From Brucella pecoris (GTDB lineage Bacteria > Pseudomonadota > Alphaproteobacteria > Rhizobiales > Rhizobiaceae), in assembly GCF_006376675.1 (NCBI RefSeq), contig NZ_VEWK01000012.1, positions 1 to 64,000 on the forward strand: DNA of 64,000 nt, read 5' to 3'. Both the position numbers and the translations under genes were made by a program. How positions within the stretch are numbered: position 1 is the stretch's first letter; each line of letters starts with the position of its first letter. Below are positions 33,066-40,639 of the stretch, in pieces. Below the pieces are notes generated by a model, which saw only the letters and a program-made list of their open reading frames with translations, was not told the DNA's origin and made no database searches.

Positions 33066-35202
33066 ACTTTCGAAGTTTTTGAACGGCGCGCATCACTGCG
33101 GGTGACCAGCTGTCGAAATCGGACTTATCTTTCGAGCCACGCTCGAAGGTTCGGTTTCTGTTGGCCAAATCTTCAATCAGTGCGACGGCCTCGTCGATCT
33201 GGACGTCTCCATCGTTACCAACACGCAAGTATGTCGCCAGAAGCTGGAGGCCTTCGATCGCAGTGGGGACCCCGTCAGGATTGTAAACGCTAGCGGCGTT
33301 TTGAAGATCGTCCAGTGTTCTTTCCCATCCTAACACCGCTTCCGACTGCGATGCTCCATCGATCGTCCTATGCCCAAGTGAAATGGCTAGAAGGTGGATG
33401 CGTTCCGGCGCCTGATCAAGCCATCGGTCGATGATGGGCATCGCAACCTGTGTCGGGGTGCGAGATTGGGTTCTAGCGTCGGCGGATATGGTCGTGATGC
33501 GGCCGGGGGTAAAACCCAGTTCCCCACATATCTCCCATTGTAGAAATCGAAGCTCGGCGACATTGATTGGCCACCACCGGGCGAACTCCTGAGCACGATA
33601 GAACGCAATCGCATCAAGCTCTTGCCTCCCGCCAGAACCATTGCGTCGCTTAAACTCAACGAGGCAGAAGGAGGCGAATTCCTCTCCCTTTCCATCAATG
33701 GTGAAATCTCGGAATGGATCAACCAACACGGCAACCGCGCGTGTGCTAGCTTTTTCACGAAGGAGATTTTTTACCCGGGCTATCTGATCAATTTTTCCTC
33801 CGAAACGACGGAGCCGGCCACCATGCACGTAAGGGATTCGGTGATCAAGCCCTGATCGATCCAATTGCCACCATGCAACAAGTTCCTTCAGCCAATCCCG
33901 ACGTTCCTTTTCGTTCAAGGGTTCCGCAATCGGGTAATCATTTGGTAGAGGAAGCGAGCCTGGGGAAGAAGCTGGAAGGTCCAAGTGTACGATCAGCGTC
34001 CCCTCCTTAGCCTCTGTGGCTGCAGCCTCACACGCTCGGTTATATACCTCGTCGATATCTTTGCCCTGTATGACGACGGGCGCATTCGGTAAAGGTTCGT
34101 CGCTCCATATCCGCTTGATGAGGAGGGGGGCCGGCTTCATATCGACGCCGGCTCGAGGCAACGGTAACGGCTCGATCGCAATTGTTGGATTAAAGGGCAT
34201 TCCAGAAATCGAAATCAGACGGGCCGCATCTGTCTCTCTCCCCGCTTCGAAAGTGGAACCTGAGATGACCAGAGTTTTCCAATGCGCTTCGGAATCTTGC
34301 TCATAAAGGTGCTCATATTGAGCAGCGTGTTCATGTTTGTGGCCATGGATAACGATGGCAATGCGCCGATCACGCAGGAAGCCGCGAAGTTGTTCGAGGT
34401 TCGACATATCAGCGAATGGTTTCAGCTCTTCTCGCAAAGATGGCGCGCGAAGGTGATGATGAAGCAGGGCGACGCGGAGCTGTTTTCCGGCTGCCGGTTT
34501 TTCTGTGGCCTCTATTTGATGGCGTAACGCTTCCAATTGAGCGCTGGACACCCTCGCCATATCGTATCGCGCCAAGCCGTTCAGTTGCTTTCGCAGTACC
34601 GTTGCGAGATTTTGGTCTCCGTCGGACAGGAGCGCCGGAATCTTGTCCCATACATCGGACAACGGGGCGGGTAGGATAGAGCTCACCTGCGACCAGTTGC
34701 TTGTGTTGATTGGATATACCGCCCATTTGCAGTCTTTGGCGACAAGGGCATGAGAGCCGCCGTCGGTTGGGGCGCTGTCGATCCCGTCGATCCAAGGTGT
34801 GACGCAATCGTGCGTGCGCCAGGTTTCAACAAATTGCGTGTATCGCTCAGACGAGCTTGGCAGCGAATCTTGCAGAACATCGTGATTGCCAGGCACAGCA
34901 ACGATATTTGCCGGCGTAATGCCCACGTCAGCCAAGTGCTTTATCAGCAGCTCAAACAGAATCCTGTGCCCACCTGCTTCGCCCTTGTCCTGAGCGTCGC
35001 CCGAGAACAATACGCCATCTAGCTCGAGGGCCTCTTTTTTCAGCCTTTCTGCAAGACGGCTCAGCATAAACTCAAGCGCGGCCTCGCGGGTCTCTTGCGT
35101 GATACCGGGGATATTCACCTTGTGGTCGTCTCGGGGCAGGGGATTTCCCGAAGCCATCAAATGCGCGTCGGTTAAATGCAGAAATAACGCCCGATCTGAC
35201 AC
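33028..35202 (-). CDS. Calcineurin-like phosphoesterase fused to a TS-like domain
   Basis: The 724-residue protein begins with a metallophosphoesterase: D-x-H in LTDAHL (residues 11-15), SGDAQDKG (67-74), PGNHDV (104-109), LLHHHL near 240 and HGHKH near 287, all five metal-binding blocks present. From about residue 430 a second domain follows the thymidylate synthase pattern: HGGRLRRFGGKIDQ, then DPFRDF, a Cys near 513 in FASFCLVEF, YRAQEFARWWPINVAELRFLQ and DRWLD. I recognise this by its parallel with TS1 and ThyA, not by a search. A helical tail ends the protein. GTG 35202 has GGGAGGAC at a good distance. It is transcribed away from the RHH-MazG-UDG operon across a 79-base shared promoter. 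Confidence 0.75.
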   Translation of the reverse strand: MSDRALFLHLTDAHLMASGNPLPRDDHKVNIPGITQETREAALEFMLSRLAERLKKEALELDGVLFSGDAQDKGEAGGHRILFELLIKHLADVGITPANIVAVPGNHDVLQDSLPSSSERYTQFVETWRTHDCVTPWIDGIDSAPTDGGSHALVAKDCKWAVYPINTSNWSQVSSILPAPLSDVWDKIPALLSDGDQNLATVLRKQLNGLARYDMARVSSAQLEALRHQIEATEKPAAGKQLRVALLHHHLRAPSLREELKPFADMSNLEQLRGFLRDRRIAIVIHGHKHEHAAQYEHLYEQDSEAHWKTLVISGSTFEAGRETDAARLISISGMPFNPTIAIEPLPLPRAGVDMKPAPLLIKRIWSDEPLPNAPVVIQGKDIDEVYNRACEAAATEAKEGTLIVHLDLPASSPGSLPLPNDYPIAEPLNEKERRDWLKELVAWWQLDRSGLDHRIPYVHGGRLRRFGGKIDQIARVKNLLREKASTRAVAVLVDPFRDFTIDGKGEEFASFCLVEFKRRNGSGGRQELDAIAFYRAQEFARWWPINVAELRFLQWEICGELGFTPGRITTISADARTQSRTPTQVAMPIIDRWLDQAPERIHLLAISLGHRTIDGASQSEAVLGWERTLDDLQNAASVYNPDGVPTAIEGLQLLATYLRVGNDGDVQIDEAVALIEDLANRNRTFERGSKDKSDFDSWSPAVMRAVQKLRKFTASRLEQPKKG

Positions 35203-35241
35203 CAATGTCCTCCCATTATTTCCAAGCGAGCCTGCTATCTC

Positions 35242-35281
35242 ATGATTGCATGCTTTAGTGAAATCATAGTATCATGATTTT
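35242..35281. promoter_or_regulatory. TCATGATT direct repeats in the divergent promoter
   Basis: TCATGATT occurs at 35242-35249 and 35274-35281, 32 bases apart, between the divergent phosphoesterase-TS gene and the ribbon-helix-helix gene. The second copy touches the ATG of the latter. TCATGA is itself palindromic. This is the expected location and form for a self-regulating operator of the small DNA-binding protein. The spacing of about three helical turns suits cooperative binding. Confidence 0.4.
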
Positions 35282-35488
35282 ATGAAACATCCAGAGGTTG
35301 CTTCTGAAGAAGAACAGGAAGAATATCTGCAGGTCTTGATCCCCGCTTCGACGAAGCGGGAGCTGGATATTCGTTCGGCTGAAACGCGCGAACCGCTGCG
35401 CATGGTTGTTCTGCGCGCGCTTGATGCCTACGGCTTTGCCGTCCCACCGGAATCGATCAGCGACAGACGCAGGAAGCGAAGATCATGA
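35282..35488 (+). CDS. Small ribbon-helix-helix-like protein
   Basis: The 68-residue protein has an acidic N terminus, a beta-strand-helix-helix pattern (LQVLIPASTKRELDIRSAETREPLRMVVLRALD) split over about residues 16-50, and a basic tail. This fits a ribbon-helix-helix DNA-binding protein. No ribosome site precedes the ATG, so translation may be leaderless. It overlaps the MazG-type gene by 4 bases and so is probably the regulator, or an antitoxin-like partner, of that operon. Identification is by pattern only. Confidence 0.6.
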   Translation: MKHPEVASEEEQEEYLQVLIPASTKRELDIRSAETREPLRMVVLRALDAYGFAVPPESISDRRRKRRS

Positions 35489-36636
35489 CTGAAACTTTCA
35501 TGCCACTGTCGGTCGACGAATACGCCCTGAAAGCATCAAGGACCGACCAACGTAGTGATGGCGGCTCAATGACTTTTCCACTGCTCGGCTTGTTTGGAGA
35601 GACCGGCAGTCTCCTAAGCGAAGTGAAGAAAAAACAGCGTGACCGCACTTCGTACATGGGATACGCGAGTGCCGTCGCAGAGGAACTCGGTGACGTCCTG
35701 TGGTATCTGACGATCGTTGCCGACCGAGCAAACATCGCCCTTGCCGACATCGTCAGCCATGTTGACTCGGGGCAACGTCCATTAACCTTTTCTTCCATCC
35801 AGCCTGCGGTCATGCCACGCCGTACGCAGCCGACGCCTGCATTCGAACGGACATTGCTCCAACTGGCTGGAGCGGTCGGAGGCTTAATGGCAGATCACGA
35901 AGCAGGACGCCTCCTCGGTGACAGGCAAACGCTCGTATCGCGCCTGAGAGCCGTGACGGGGCATCTTGTCCAGGCTGCCAATGAATCCGGAACGACCCTA
36001 GAAGCAGCTGCGATCAAGAATCTCGCAAAGATTGACGACCGTTGGCCCTTGGAGCGAGTGCATCCGGAGCTCCTCGACAGTCACGCCGTTGCGGAAGAGC
36101 AACTTCCTCGCGACTTGAGGGTGGAAATCTTTGAGCGTGACGTCGGCGCACGGCGCTTTGTTTTCCAGCGCTGTAACGGATTGAATATCGGCGATCGTCT
36201 CACCGACAATGCAATGACTCCGGATGACTACCGGTTCCATGACGTCTTCCATTATGCCTATGTGGCCACCCTTGGTTGGTCTCCAGTCATTCGCGCTCTT
36301 TTTAGACTGAAGAGGAAGAGTACAGCCAGGATTGACGAGGCACAGGATGGTGCCCGCGCTATCCTGATTGAGGAAGGAGTTACGACCTGGATTTTCGGCC
36401 AAGCTGTGAATCTCAATCTTTTCTCTGGCATGGGCGCGGGAGATCTGCCATTCGATCTCCTCAAAAACATCCGGCAGTTTGTCGGCGGTTACGAGGTAGA
36501 GACGGTCCCGCTGTGGCTGTGGGAGGACGCAATCCTTCAGGGATATGCAGCATTCCGGTTTCTGCGCGAGCACCGCCGGGGGCTGTTACATATAGATACT
36601 GCGCAAAGACGCCTCAGGATCGAGGAGCTACCGTGA
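35485..36636 (+). CDS. MazG-type nucleotide pyrophosphohydrolase with helical extension
   Basis: The 383-residue protein has an N-terminal all-alpha MazG domain (about residues 10-95) with the metal-binding pattern E39-T-G-S-L-L-S-E46 and E66-E-L-G-D70. Enzymes of this class hydrolyse (d)NTPs to monophosphates and pyrophosphate. The remaining 290 residues hold a second helical domain with FHDVFHYAYV and a downstream LIEEGVTTW motif. That His/Glu arrangement could bind metal, and I do not recognise its function. It is coupled to the ribbon-helix-helix gene upstream and to the glycosylase-like gene downstream by 4-base overlaps. Depletion or editing of dNTPs is the natural inference. Confidence 0.78.
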   Translation: MTETFMPLSVDEYALKASRTDQRSDGGSMTFPLLGLFGETGSLLSEVKKKQRDRTSYMGYASAVAEELGDVLWYLTIVADRANIALADIVSHVDSGQRPLTFSSIQPAVMPRRTQPTPAFERTLLQLAGAVGGLMADHEAGRLLGDRQTLVSRLRAVTGHLVQAANESGTTLEAAAIKNLAKIDDRWPLERVHPELLDSHAVAEEQLPRDLRVEIFERDVGARRFVFQRCNGLNIGDRLTDNAMTPDDYRFHDVFHYAYVATLGWSPVIRALFRLKRKSTARIDEAQDGARAILIEEGVTTWIFGQAVNLNLFSGMGAGDLPFDLLKNIRQFVGGYEVETVPLWLWEDAILQGYAAFRFLREHRRGLLHIDTAQRRLRIEELP

Positions 36637-37307
36637 TCACCCCCAAGTCATTCACCGCTTCGCTTGCCGAGCTCGAACTCGCCAACGTGTTCAACCCATA
36701 TCGCGAATGTTGCCCGACACATGATCGATCTGACGCAGCGCAGATCCGCCGTGATAATTTCGAGCGTGGCCTTGAGGCAGCTATTGAATCGCATGTCGAT
36801 ACGATCTGGATTGCTCGGGACCTTGGCTACCGAGGAGGAAGGCGTACCGGCGTCCCACTGACAGATGAGGTGCATCTTGGTGATGCTTCTCGTCTGCTTG
36901 GCGGGGTTAAGCTGGAACGGGCAACGATAGGTCCTATCGTTGCTGAGCGAACGGCAGCCGTCGTATGGAATATGTTGTCGATGATCGACGAGCCGGCTGT
37001 GCTTTGGAATGTGTTCCCGCTGCATCCTTACGAGGCTGGAGACCCCTTCTCAAACCGATGCCACACCCGCAAGGAGCGCGACATTGCCTGGCCGTTTTTG
37101 ATGGCGCTTATTTCGATGGTTCGACCAAGGAGAATCGTCGCTATCGGTCGCGATGCTGGTCTCGCGTTGGATGGTGTCGGCGTGCCCGTGTCCACAGTGC
37201 GCCATCCCAGCTACGGAGGGCAGACTGATTTTGTTGCTGGCTTACGCAAGATCTACGGCATTGCGGCGGGCGGCGGACCGGCCCGGACGTTAGAGCTGCC
37301 ATTCTAA
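36633..37307 (+). CDS. Uracil-DNA-glycosylase-superfamily protein
   Basis: The 224-residue protein resembles the uracil-DNA glycosylase superfamily. The first motif is ARDLGYRGGRRTGVPLTDE (about residues 61-79), like the GE-APGY-G-TG-P-T-E block of related families, with Asp in place of the usual acidic/Gln position. A middle block NVFPLHPYEAGDPFSNR follows, and a terminal motif VRHPSYGG near 195 carries the His of motif 2. It may excise uracil or a modified base from DNA. It starts at GTG 36633 behind GAGGAG, overlapping the MazG stop, and its stop lies 2 bases from the stop of the convergent TS-like gene. Confidence 0.75.
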   Translation: MITPKSFTASLAELELANVFNPYRECCPTHDRSDAAQIRRDNFERGLEAAIESHVDTIWIARDLGYRGGRRTGVPLTDEVHLGDASRLLGGVKLERATIGPIVAERTAAVVWNMLSMIDEPAVLWNVFPLHPYEAGDPFSNRCHTRKERDIAWPFLMALISMVRPRRIVAIGRDAGLALDGVGVPVSTVRHPSYGGQTDFVAGLRKIYGIAAGGGPARTLELPF

Positions 37308-37309
37308 AT

Positions 37310-38089
37310 TCAAGCCACTTTGTTGACCGTAGCCGCTGCATCAAAGTCGGTAAGAAGCTTTTCAATATCTGTTCGTTTGGTTGCCTTTCCCGGCTGGTCA
37401 ATGACGGCATGGGTTGAGATCACGGTTAGACTGCCGAGGTCGACGTTCCCTTCTCGGGCAACGAAATTCATCAGCCGACCAAGTCCCACGAGATTCCCGA
37501 GAAGCTTTTCAATATAATAGTGATTGCGATAGATCACTGTGAGGTTGAGTTTCCGCCGACCGGCTGTTGGCGCAAGCTTGAAACTCAAGAAACTCAAGCA
37601 CTGGCCACCATAAGGAGAGTCATCGACGTCGCGCAGTGGATCGTAGATGGATAGTTCAAACTTGTTCAAAGCCGTTACATTAGGGTCGCGGATTCGTCTT
37701 ACGATGTCCTGGAGTGGATTTGGTAAGTTGTCACTTCCACCTGGGAGATGGGTCATTCGCTCAAAATAATAGCCAGACCAGCGATCGTTTTTGCGGACCT
37801 TGGAGAGCACTTTCTCGTCAAAAACTTTGAAAAACCCCGGATAACCGAAGCCTTCATAAAGGGCTTGCGGGAAAATTGTATTGGCGACCGCGTCAACAGC
37901 TTTCTCGTGCTTTTCGAGAAAGCTGTTGACTACTTCGACCCTACGGTCGCTGCGATCTGCACCAGCTACTGGGTTTGCCACATCAATGATCACGTTATGT
38001 GCCTCGTGACCGTGGTTCGCATCGACCAAACGGACGGCCTCGCGCCATGCCGTTACGCAATCAGGCTGCGGCGGAACTGCTAGATACAT
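37310..38089 (-). CDS. Thymidylate-synthase-like protein (TS2)
   Basis: The 259-residue protein shows the divergent thymidylate synthase pattern: an N-terminal part with NVIIDVANP and AVANTIFPQALYEGFGYP, then Cys164 in GGQCLSFLSFKL, Arg188 in IYRNHYYIEKLLGN with Asn199, and His227 in ISTHAVID. It is shorter than TS1 and closer in style to archaeal-type synthase-like proteins. Activity is not certain. The frame is open to 38224, but I start at ATG 38089, which has GGAGGA at the right distance. That still overlaps the protease gene by 29 bases, so it is the last gene of the Xre-led operon. Confidence 0.7.
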   Translation of the reverse strand: MYLAVPPQPDCVTAWREAVRLVDANHGHEAHNVIIDVANPVAGADRSDRRVEVVNSFLEKHEKAVDAVANTIFPQALYEGFGYPGFFKVFDEKVLSKVRKNDRWSGYYFERMTHLPGGSDNLPNPLQDIVRRIRDPNVTALNKFELSIYDPLRDVDDSPYGGQCLSFLSFKLAPTAGRRKLNLTVIYRNHYYIEKLLGNLVGLGRLMNFVAREGNVDLGSLTVISTHAVIDQPGKATKRTDIEKLLTDFDAAATVNKVA

Positions 38090-38747
38090 CCAAGTCCTCC
38101 AATAATTCGAAAATTCCTTTGAGGCGGGGTACGAGAAAATCTTCCGTGAGCCATGCGTAGCCTGATTTACCCCAGCGTGGTCCCCAGCTATTTCGCACGA
38201 GAACGGAGCGTTTATTATCGACAAGGCCGTGAGCAGCAGCGATTACTGCATGGCGACGGTTAGGTTCGGGCTGTTCATCTTTGGCTGCTGCTACGACACC
38301 CTCGCTGGTAGGGCGAAAGAATGATCGCGAGGTCGTCATCAAGAGGATCGCCGGTACGCCTCGATCTATCTGCTCGATAACATCGTCAATCGACGCCTTT
38401 TTCCCGCGACCATTTCGACCGTAAACAGGTGAGATACCAGCCGGAGGCTGCCACGAGGCCTCATCACTCGACACAGTAGGTTGGTAAGGCCATCTATTTT
38501 CTTCGGGCTGCCCATTTTCTCTCAAAGCCGCCAGAATTGCAGTAGGCAGCGCACCCTGCGTCGGCGATCGACTTGTGCGACGTTGTGCGTGGTAGAATAG
38601 ATACTCGCACGATAGTGGAGCCCACGGTCCGCGAAGAGCTGCATGGGTATCACTCGCAGCAAAGGCGAGGCATGTTGGTCGAGAGCCCTGGTTGCGCGCT
38701 GGGCCGAATAGCGGACGGAGATCTTTTAGAACTACTATGCTGCTCAT
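38061..38747 (-). CDS. Papain-like (C1-type) cysteine protease
   Basis: The 228-residue protein carries the C1 peptidase core almost alone. The oxyanion-hole Gln20 and catalytic Cys26 are in RNQGSRPTCLAFAAS, the catalytic His in RRHAVIAAAHG near residue 164, and Asn in VRNSWGPRWGKSGYAWL near 186. There is no signal peptide, so it acts in the cytoplasm, and no long pro-region. It is coupled to the upstream metalloprotease gene by a 4-base overlap and to TS2 by 29 bases. A cytoplasmic protease in this setting is a good candidate effector or switch of a conflict system, which is inference. Confidence 0.8.
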   Translation of the reverse strand: MSSIVVLKDLRPLFGPARNQGSRPTCLAFAASDTHAALRGPWAPLSCEYLFYHAQRRTSRSPTQGALPTAILAALRENGQPEENRWPYQPTVSSDEASWQPPAGISPVYGRNGRGKKASIDDVIEQIDRGVPAILLMTTSRSFFRPTSEGVVAAAKDEQPEPNRRHAVIAAAHGLVDNKRSVLVRNSWGPRWGKSGYAWLTEDFLVPRLKGIFELLEDLDVSSSSAAA

Positions 38748-39757
38748 GCGGCCTCGAGCAAATCACGGCGCTCTGCTCGCGAGAGGCCTTCTTCTTCGGG
38801 GCCAGTGAGATCAAAGTCGACCTCAAGCGAACGCAGCGGCTCCTCATCGGGGTCCCAGAGGCGCCGTTCTTCAAGCGCCATTTTTCCCCGGTACGAGGAA
38901 GTGGGCTGCGCCGTAACTCGGCGAATTACCGGGCCGCCAATTCCATCGTCACCCGACTCCAGTTCCTCGCGGACGATAGCAAAGCCGCTGGCACTAAGTT
39001 GATCCATGTCCCAAAGATAGCCTCCTCCGCTATGCTCCTCCAAACGCAGGACAAAGTGGTCGTTTCGGCTTCCATCTAGCCGTGTATCAGCGTCGCGTGC
39101 AGTAAGTAGCCAGACGTCTCCCCTGTAGTTGGCCGGCTCATATTGGCCGAGGAGATTAGCCTTCAGTTGACGTGGTTTGGTAAGGAGAAGTTCTCGTGCT
39201 TGTTTCCGGTCGATTAGAGTGTTGCGCACGAGAGTCCAGCAAGTCGCTTCATAGCTGGCGCCTAATCGAAGCGCCAATTGGTAGACGGTACTGGGGCGCC
39301 GCAAGTCACTGACAGTCCATCTCTGCCGTGTCATGTGCCAGCCCAAGAGCCAAGTCGGAAACATGAATGCTGTTGCGAAGGCATCTGCTTCGACTTCCTG
39401 CATGTCGGAGGCAGGTTGCGCGTTAACAGGCATACGGCGAAGCATGCTGTCATCGTCCAAGCTCGGCTCATGTTGTAAAATATAGTGACCGAGCTCATGA
39501 GCGGCAGTGAAACGCTGGATACTCATCGGGCGTTCCGTTGTGACCAGAATGCCTGGCGATGGCGCGTTTAGGAACGCGCCTAATAGGCCCTTGAGAGGGC
39601 GAAGTAGAAGTGGCACGTCCAGTTCATGGATTGCCTTGAAAACATCAACGTTTCCGCCGCGGGCCTCAATAGTCTCTCGCAAGGTCAAATCGCGGTGGAT
39701 TCGCGCAGCCGCGAGTGTGCCGGCCCTTACTGCTCCAGCATAATTTTGCGCGACCAT
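38744..39757 (-). CDS. ImmA/IrrE-family metalloprotease
   Basis: The 337-residue protein has a zinc-protease domain with HELGH at residues 87-91 and a downstream acidic motif EVEADAFATAFMFPTWLL that supplies the third ligand. This is the ImmA/IrrE pattern. ImmA-type enzymes cut Xre-family repressors when triggered. The C-terminal 150 residues form an extra domain that I do not recognise and that may sense a signal. It lies 6 bases downstream of a Xre gene and overlaps the papain-like gene by 4 bases, so the pair forms a repressor-antirepressor unit within the operon. Confidence 0.83.
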   Translation of the reverse strand: MVAQNYAGAVRAGTLAAARIHRDLTLRETIEARGGNVDVFKAIHELDVPLLLRPLKGLLGAFLNAPSPGILVTTERPMSIQRFTAAHELGHYILQHEPSLDDDSMLRRMPVNAQPASDMQEVEADAFATAFMFPTWLLGWHMTRQRWTVSDLRRPSTVYQLALRLGASYEATCWTLVRNTLIDRKQARELLLTKPRQLKANLLGQYEPANYRGDVWLLTARDADTRLDGSRNDHFVLRLEEHSGGGYLWDMDQLSASGFAIVREELESGDDGIGGPVIRRVTAQPTSSYRGKMALEERRLWDPDEEPLRSLEVDFDLTGPEEEGLSRAERRDLLEAA

Positions 39758-39763
39758 CCCTTG

Positions 39764-40129
39764 TCACCTACTCGCTCGAGAACGAAGGTATTCAGCGAAT
39801 TTCCCAAGTTCGGCACGGTCCTGGGTTGATAGATCGGCAGCGCGGCGCGCTAAATGCGCGACATCGGCAGGCAAATCCGATGTGCCCTTATCGTCGCCAG
39901 TGAAAAAGCCAACTGGTTGGCGGTAGAGCTTCGCCAGGCGACTCAACTCAATTGCTTCGACCTTGCGTTGGCCATTCTCAATATCCGTCAACGCTGTTCG
40001 AGGGATTTTGAGATACTGAGCAACTTCGTCTTGCTTCAGCCCAAGATACTTCCGGGCTTCACGCAAGCGTTCGCCTAGGCGTTTCCGCTCAATATCATCT
40101 TGGGAGTGTGATGCTGCGGAACCACTCAT
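39764..40129 (-). CDS. Xre-family helix-turn-helix regulator
   Basis: The 121-residue protein has a Xre DNA-binding domain (about residues 17-72, LGERLREARKYLGLKQDEV and IPRTALTDIENGQRKV) and a short C-terminal helical region. I start it at 40129, since that ATG overlaps the stop of the upstream gene and has AAGGGG/AAGG ahead; an in-frame ATG at 40156 exists. It is the probable repressor of its own operon, acting at the palindrome at 40502-40520, and the likely substrate of the ImmA-type protease encoded next. Confidence 0.82.
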   Translation of the reverse strand: MSGSAASHSQDDIERKRLGERLREARKYLGLKQDEVAQYLKIPRTALTDIENGQRKVEAIELSRLAKLYRQPVGFFTGDDKGTSDLPADVAHLARRAADLSTQDRAELGKFAEYLRSRASR

Positions 40130-40461
40130 ACCTTGATCCCCTTGTGTTTTTTCCATCGAGACTCGATCTTCGGCAGTAGATGCTGAATTGCTTCGTCTAC
40201 AGAGGAATATCCCCCGGACTTTACAACCTTGTCCGGCAATTCGAAACCGATCGTCGGTTCAACGTTGCACAAGATTGATACCGCAATCAGCGAGTCCACG
40301 TGAATTGTCATGCTCGAAATAGCTGAAACGGAAGACGGAAGCGCAATACCGCGCATCGCTGCCTGATTTTTGATTGTGTCAACCAGATCAGCGCGAAGAG
40401 TCGCCTCAACAGATGCTGCCGGAAATGTTTGAGTGCTTGGCATTGCTGTCGTCGTCGACAC
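40126..40461 (-). CDS. Small protein with acyl-carrier-like DSL motif
   Basis: The 111-residue first gene of the operon is not clearly recognised. Residues 20-95 recall a carrier-protein fold: helix, loop, then HVDSLIAVSILCNVEPTIG with Ser57 in a D-S-L motif at the start of helix 2, and FELPDKVV, then GGYSSVDEAIQHLL at the end. In acyl carrier proteins the DSL Ser takes phosphopantetheine. No synthase-type gene is nearby, so a structural or signalling role would be more likely. The start is GTG 40461 behind GGGAG. It overlaps the Xre gene by 4 bases. Confidence 0.5.
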   Translation of the reverse strand: MSTTTAMPSTQTFPAASVEATLRADLVDTIKNQAAMRGIALPSSVSAISSMTIHVDSLIAVSILCNVEPTIGFELPDKVVKSGGYSSVDEAIQHLLPKIESRWKKHKGIKV

Positions 40462-40501
40462 CTACAACTCCCGTCGCAAACTAGGACCTGGTAACAAGAT
40501 A

Positions 40502-40520
40502 ATGTCTGAAAATCAGACAT
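40502..40520. promoter_or_regulatory. Palindromic operator candidate for the Xre regulator
   Basis: ATGTCTGA (40502-40509) and TCAGACAT (40513-40520) form a perfect palindrome with a 3-base centre. It lies 41 bases upstream of the first gene of the leftward operon, where a promoter should be. Length and symmetry are typical for Xre dimers. Confidence 0.5.
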
Positions 40521-40639
40521 GCAAGTTCTTTTTAAGAATCTATCCGACAACCAAGACTTGCGTTAACCCGAGCGACGGCACGGATCAGGCTCTTTTTTTG
40601 TTAGCGTTTCACTTGTATGGAAGGCGTATCCAACTATAG

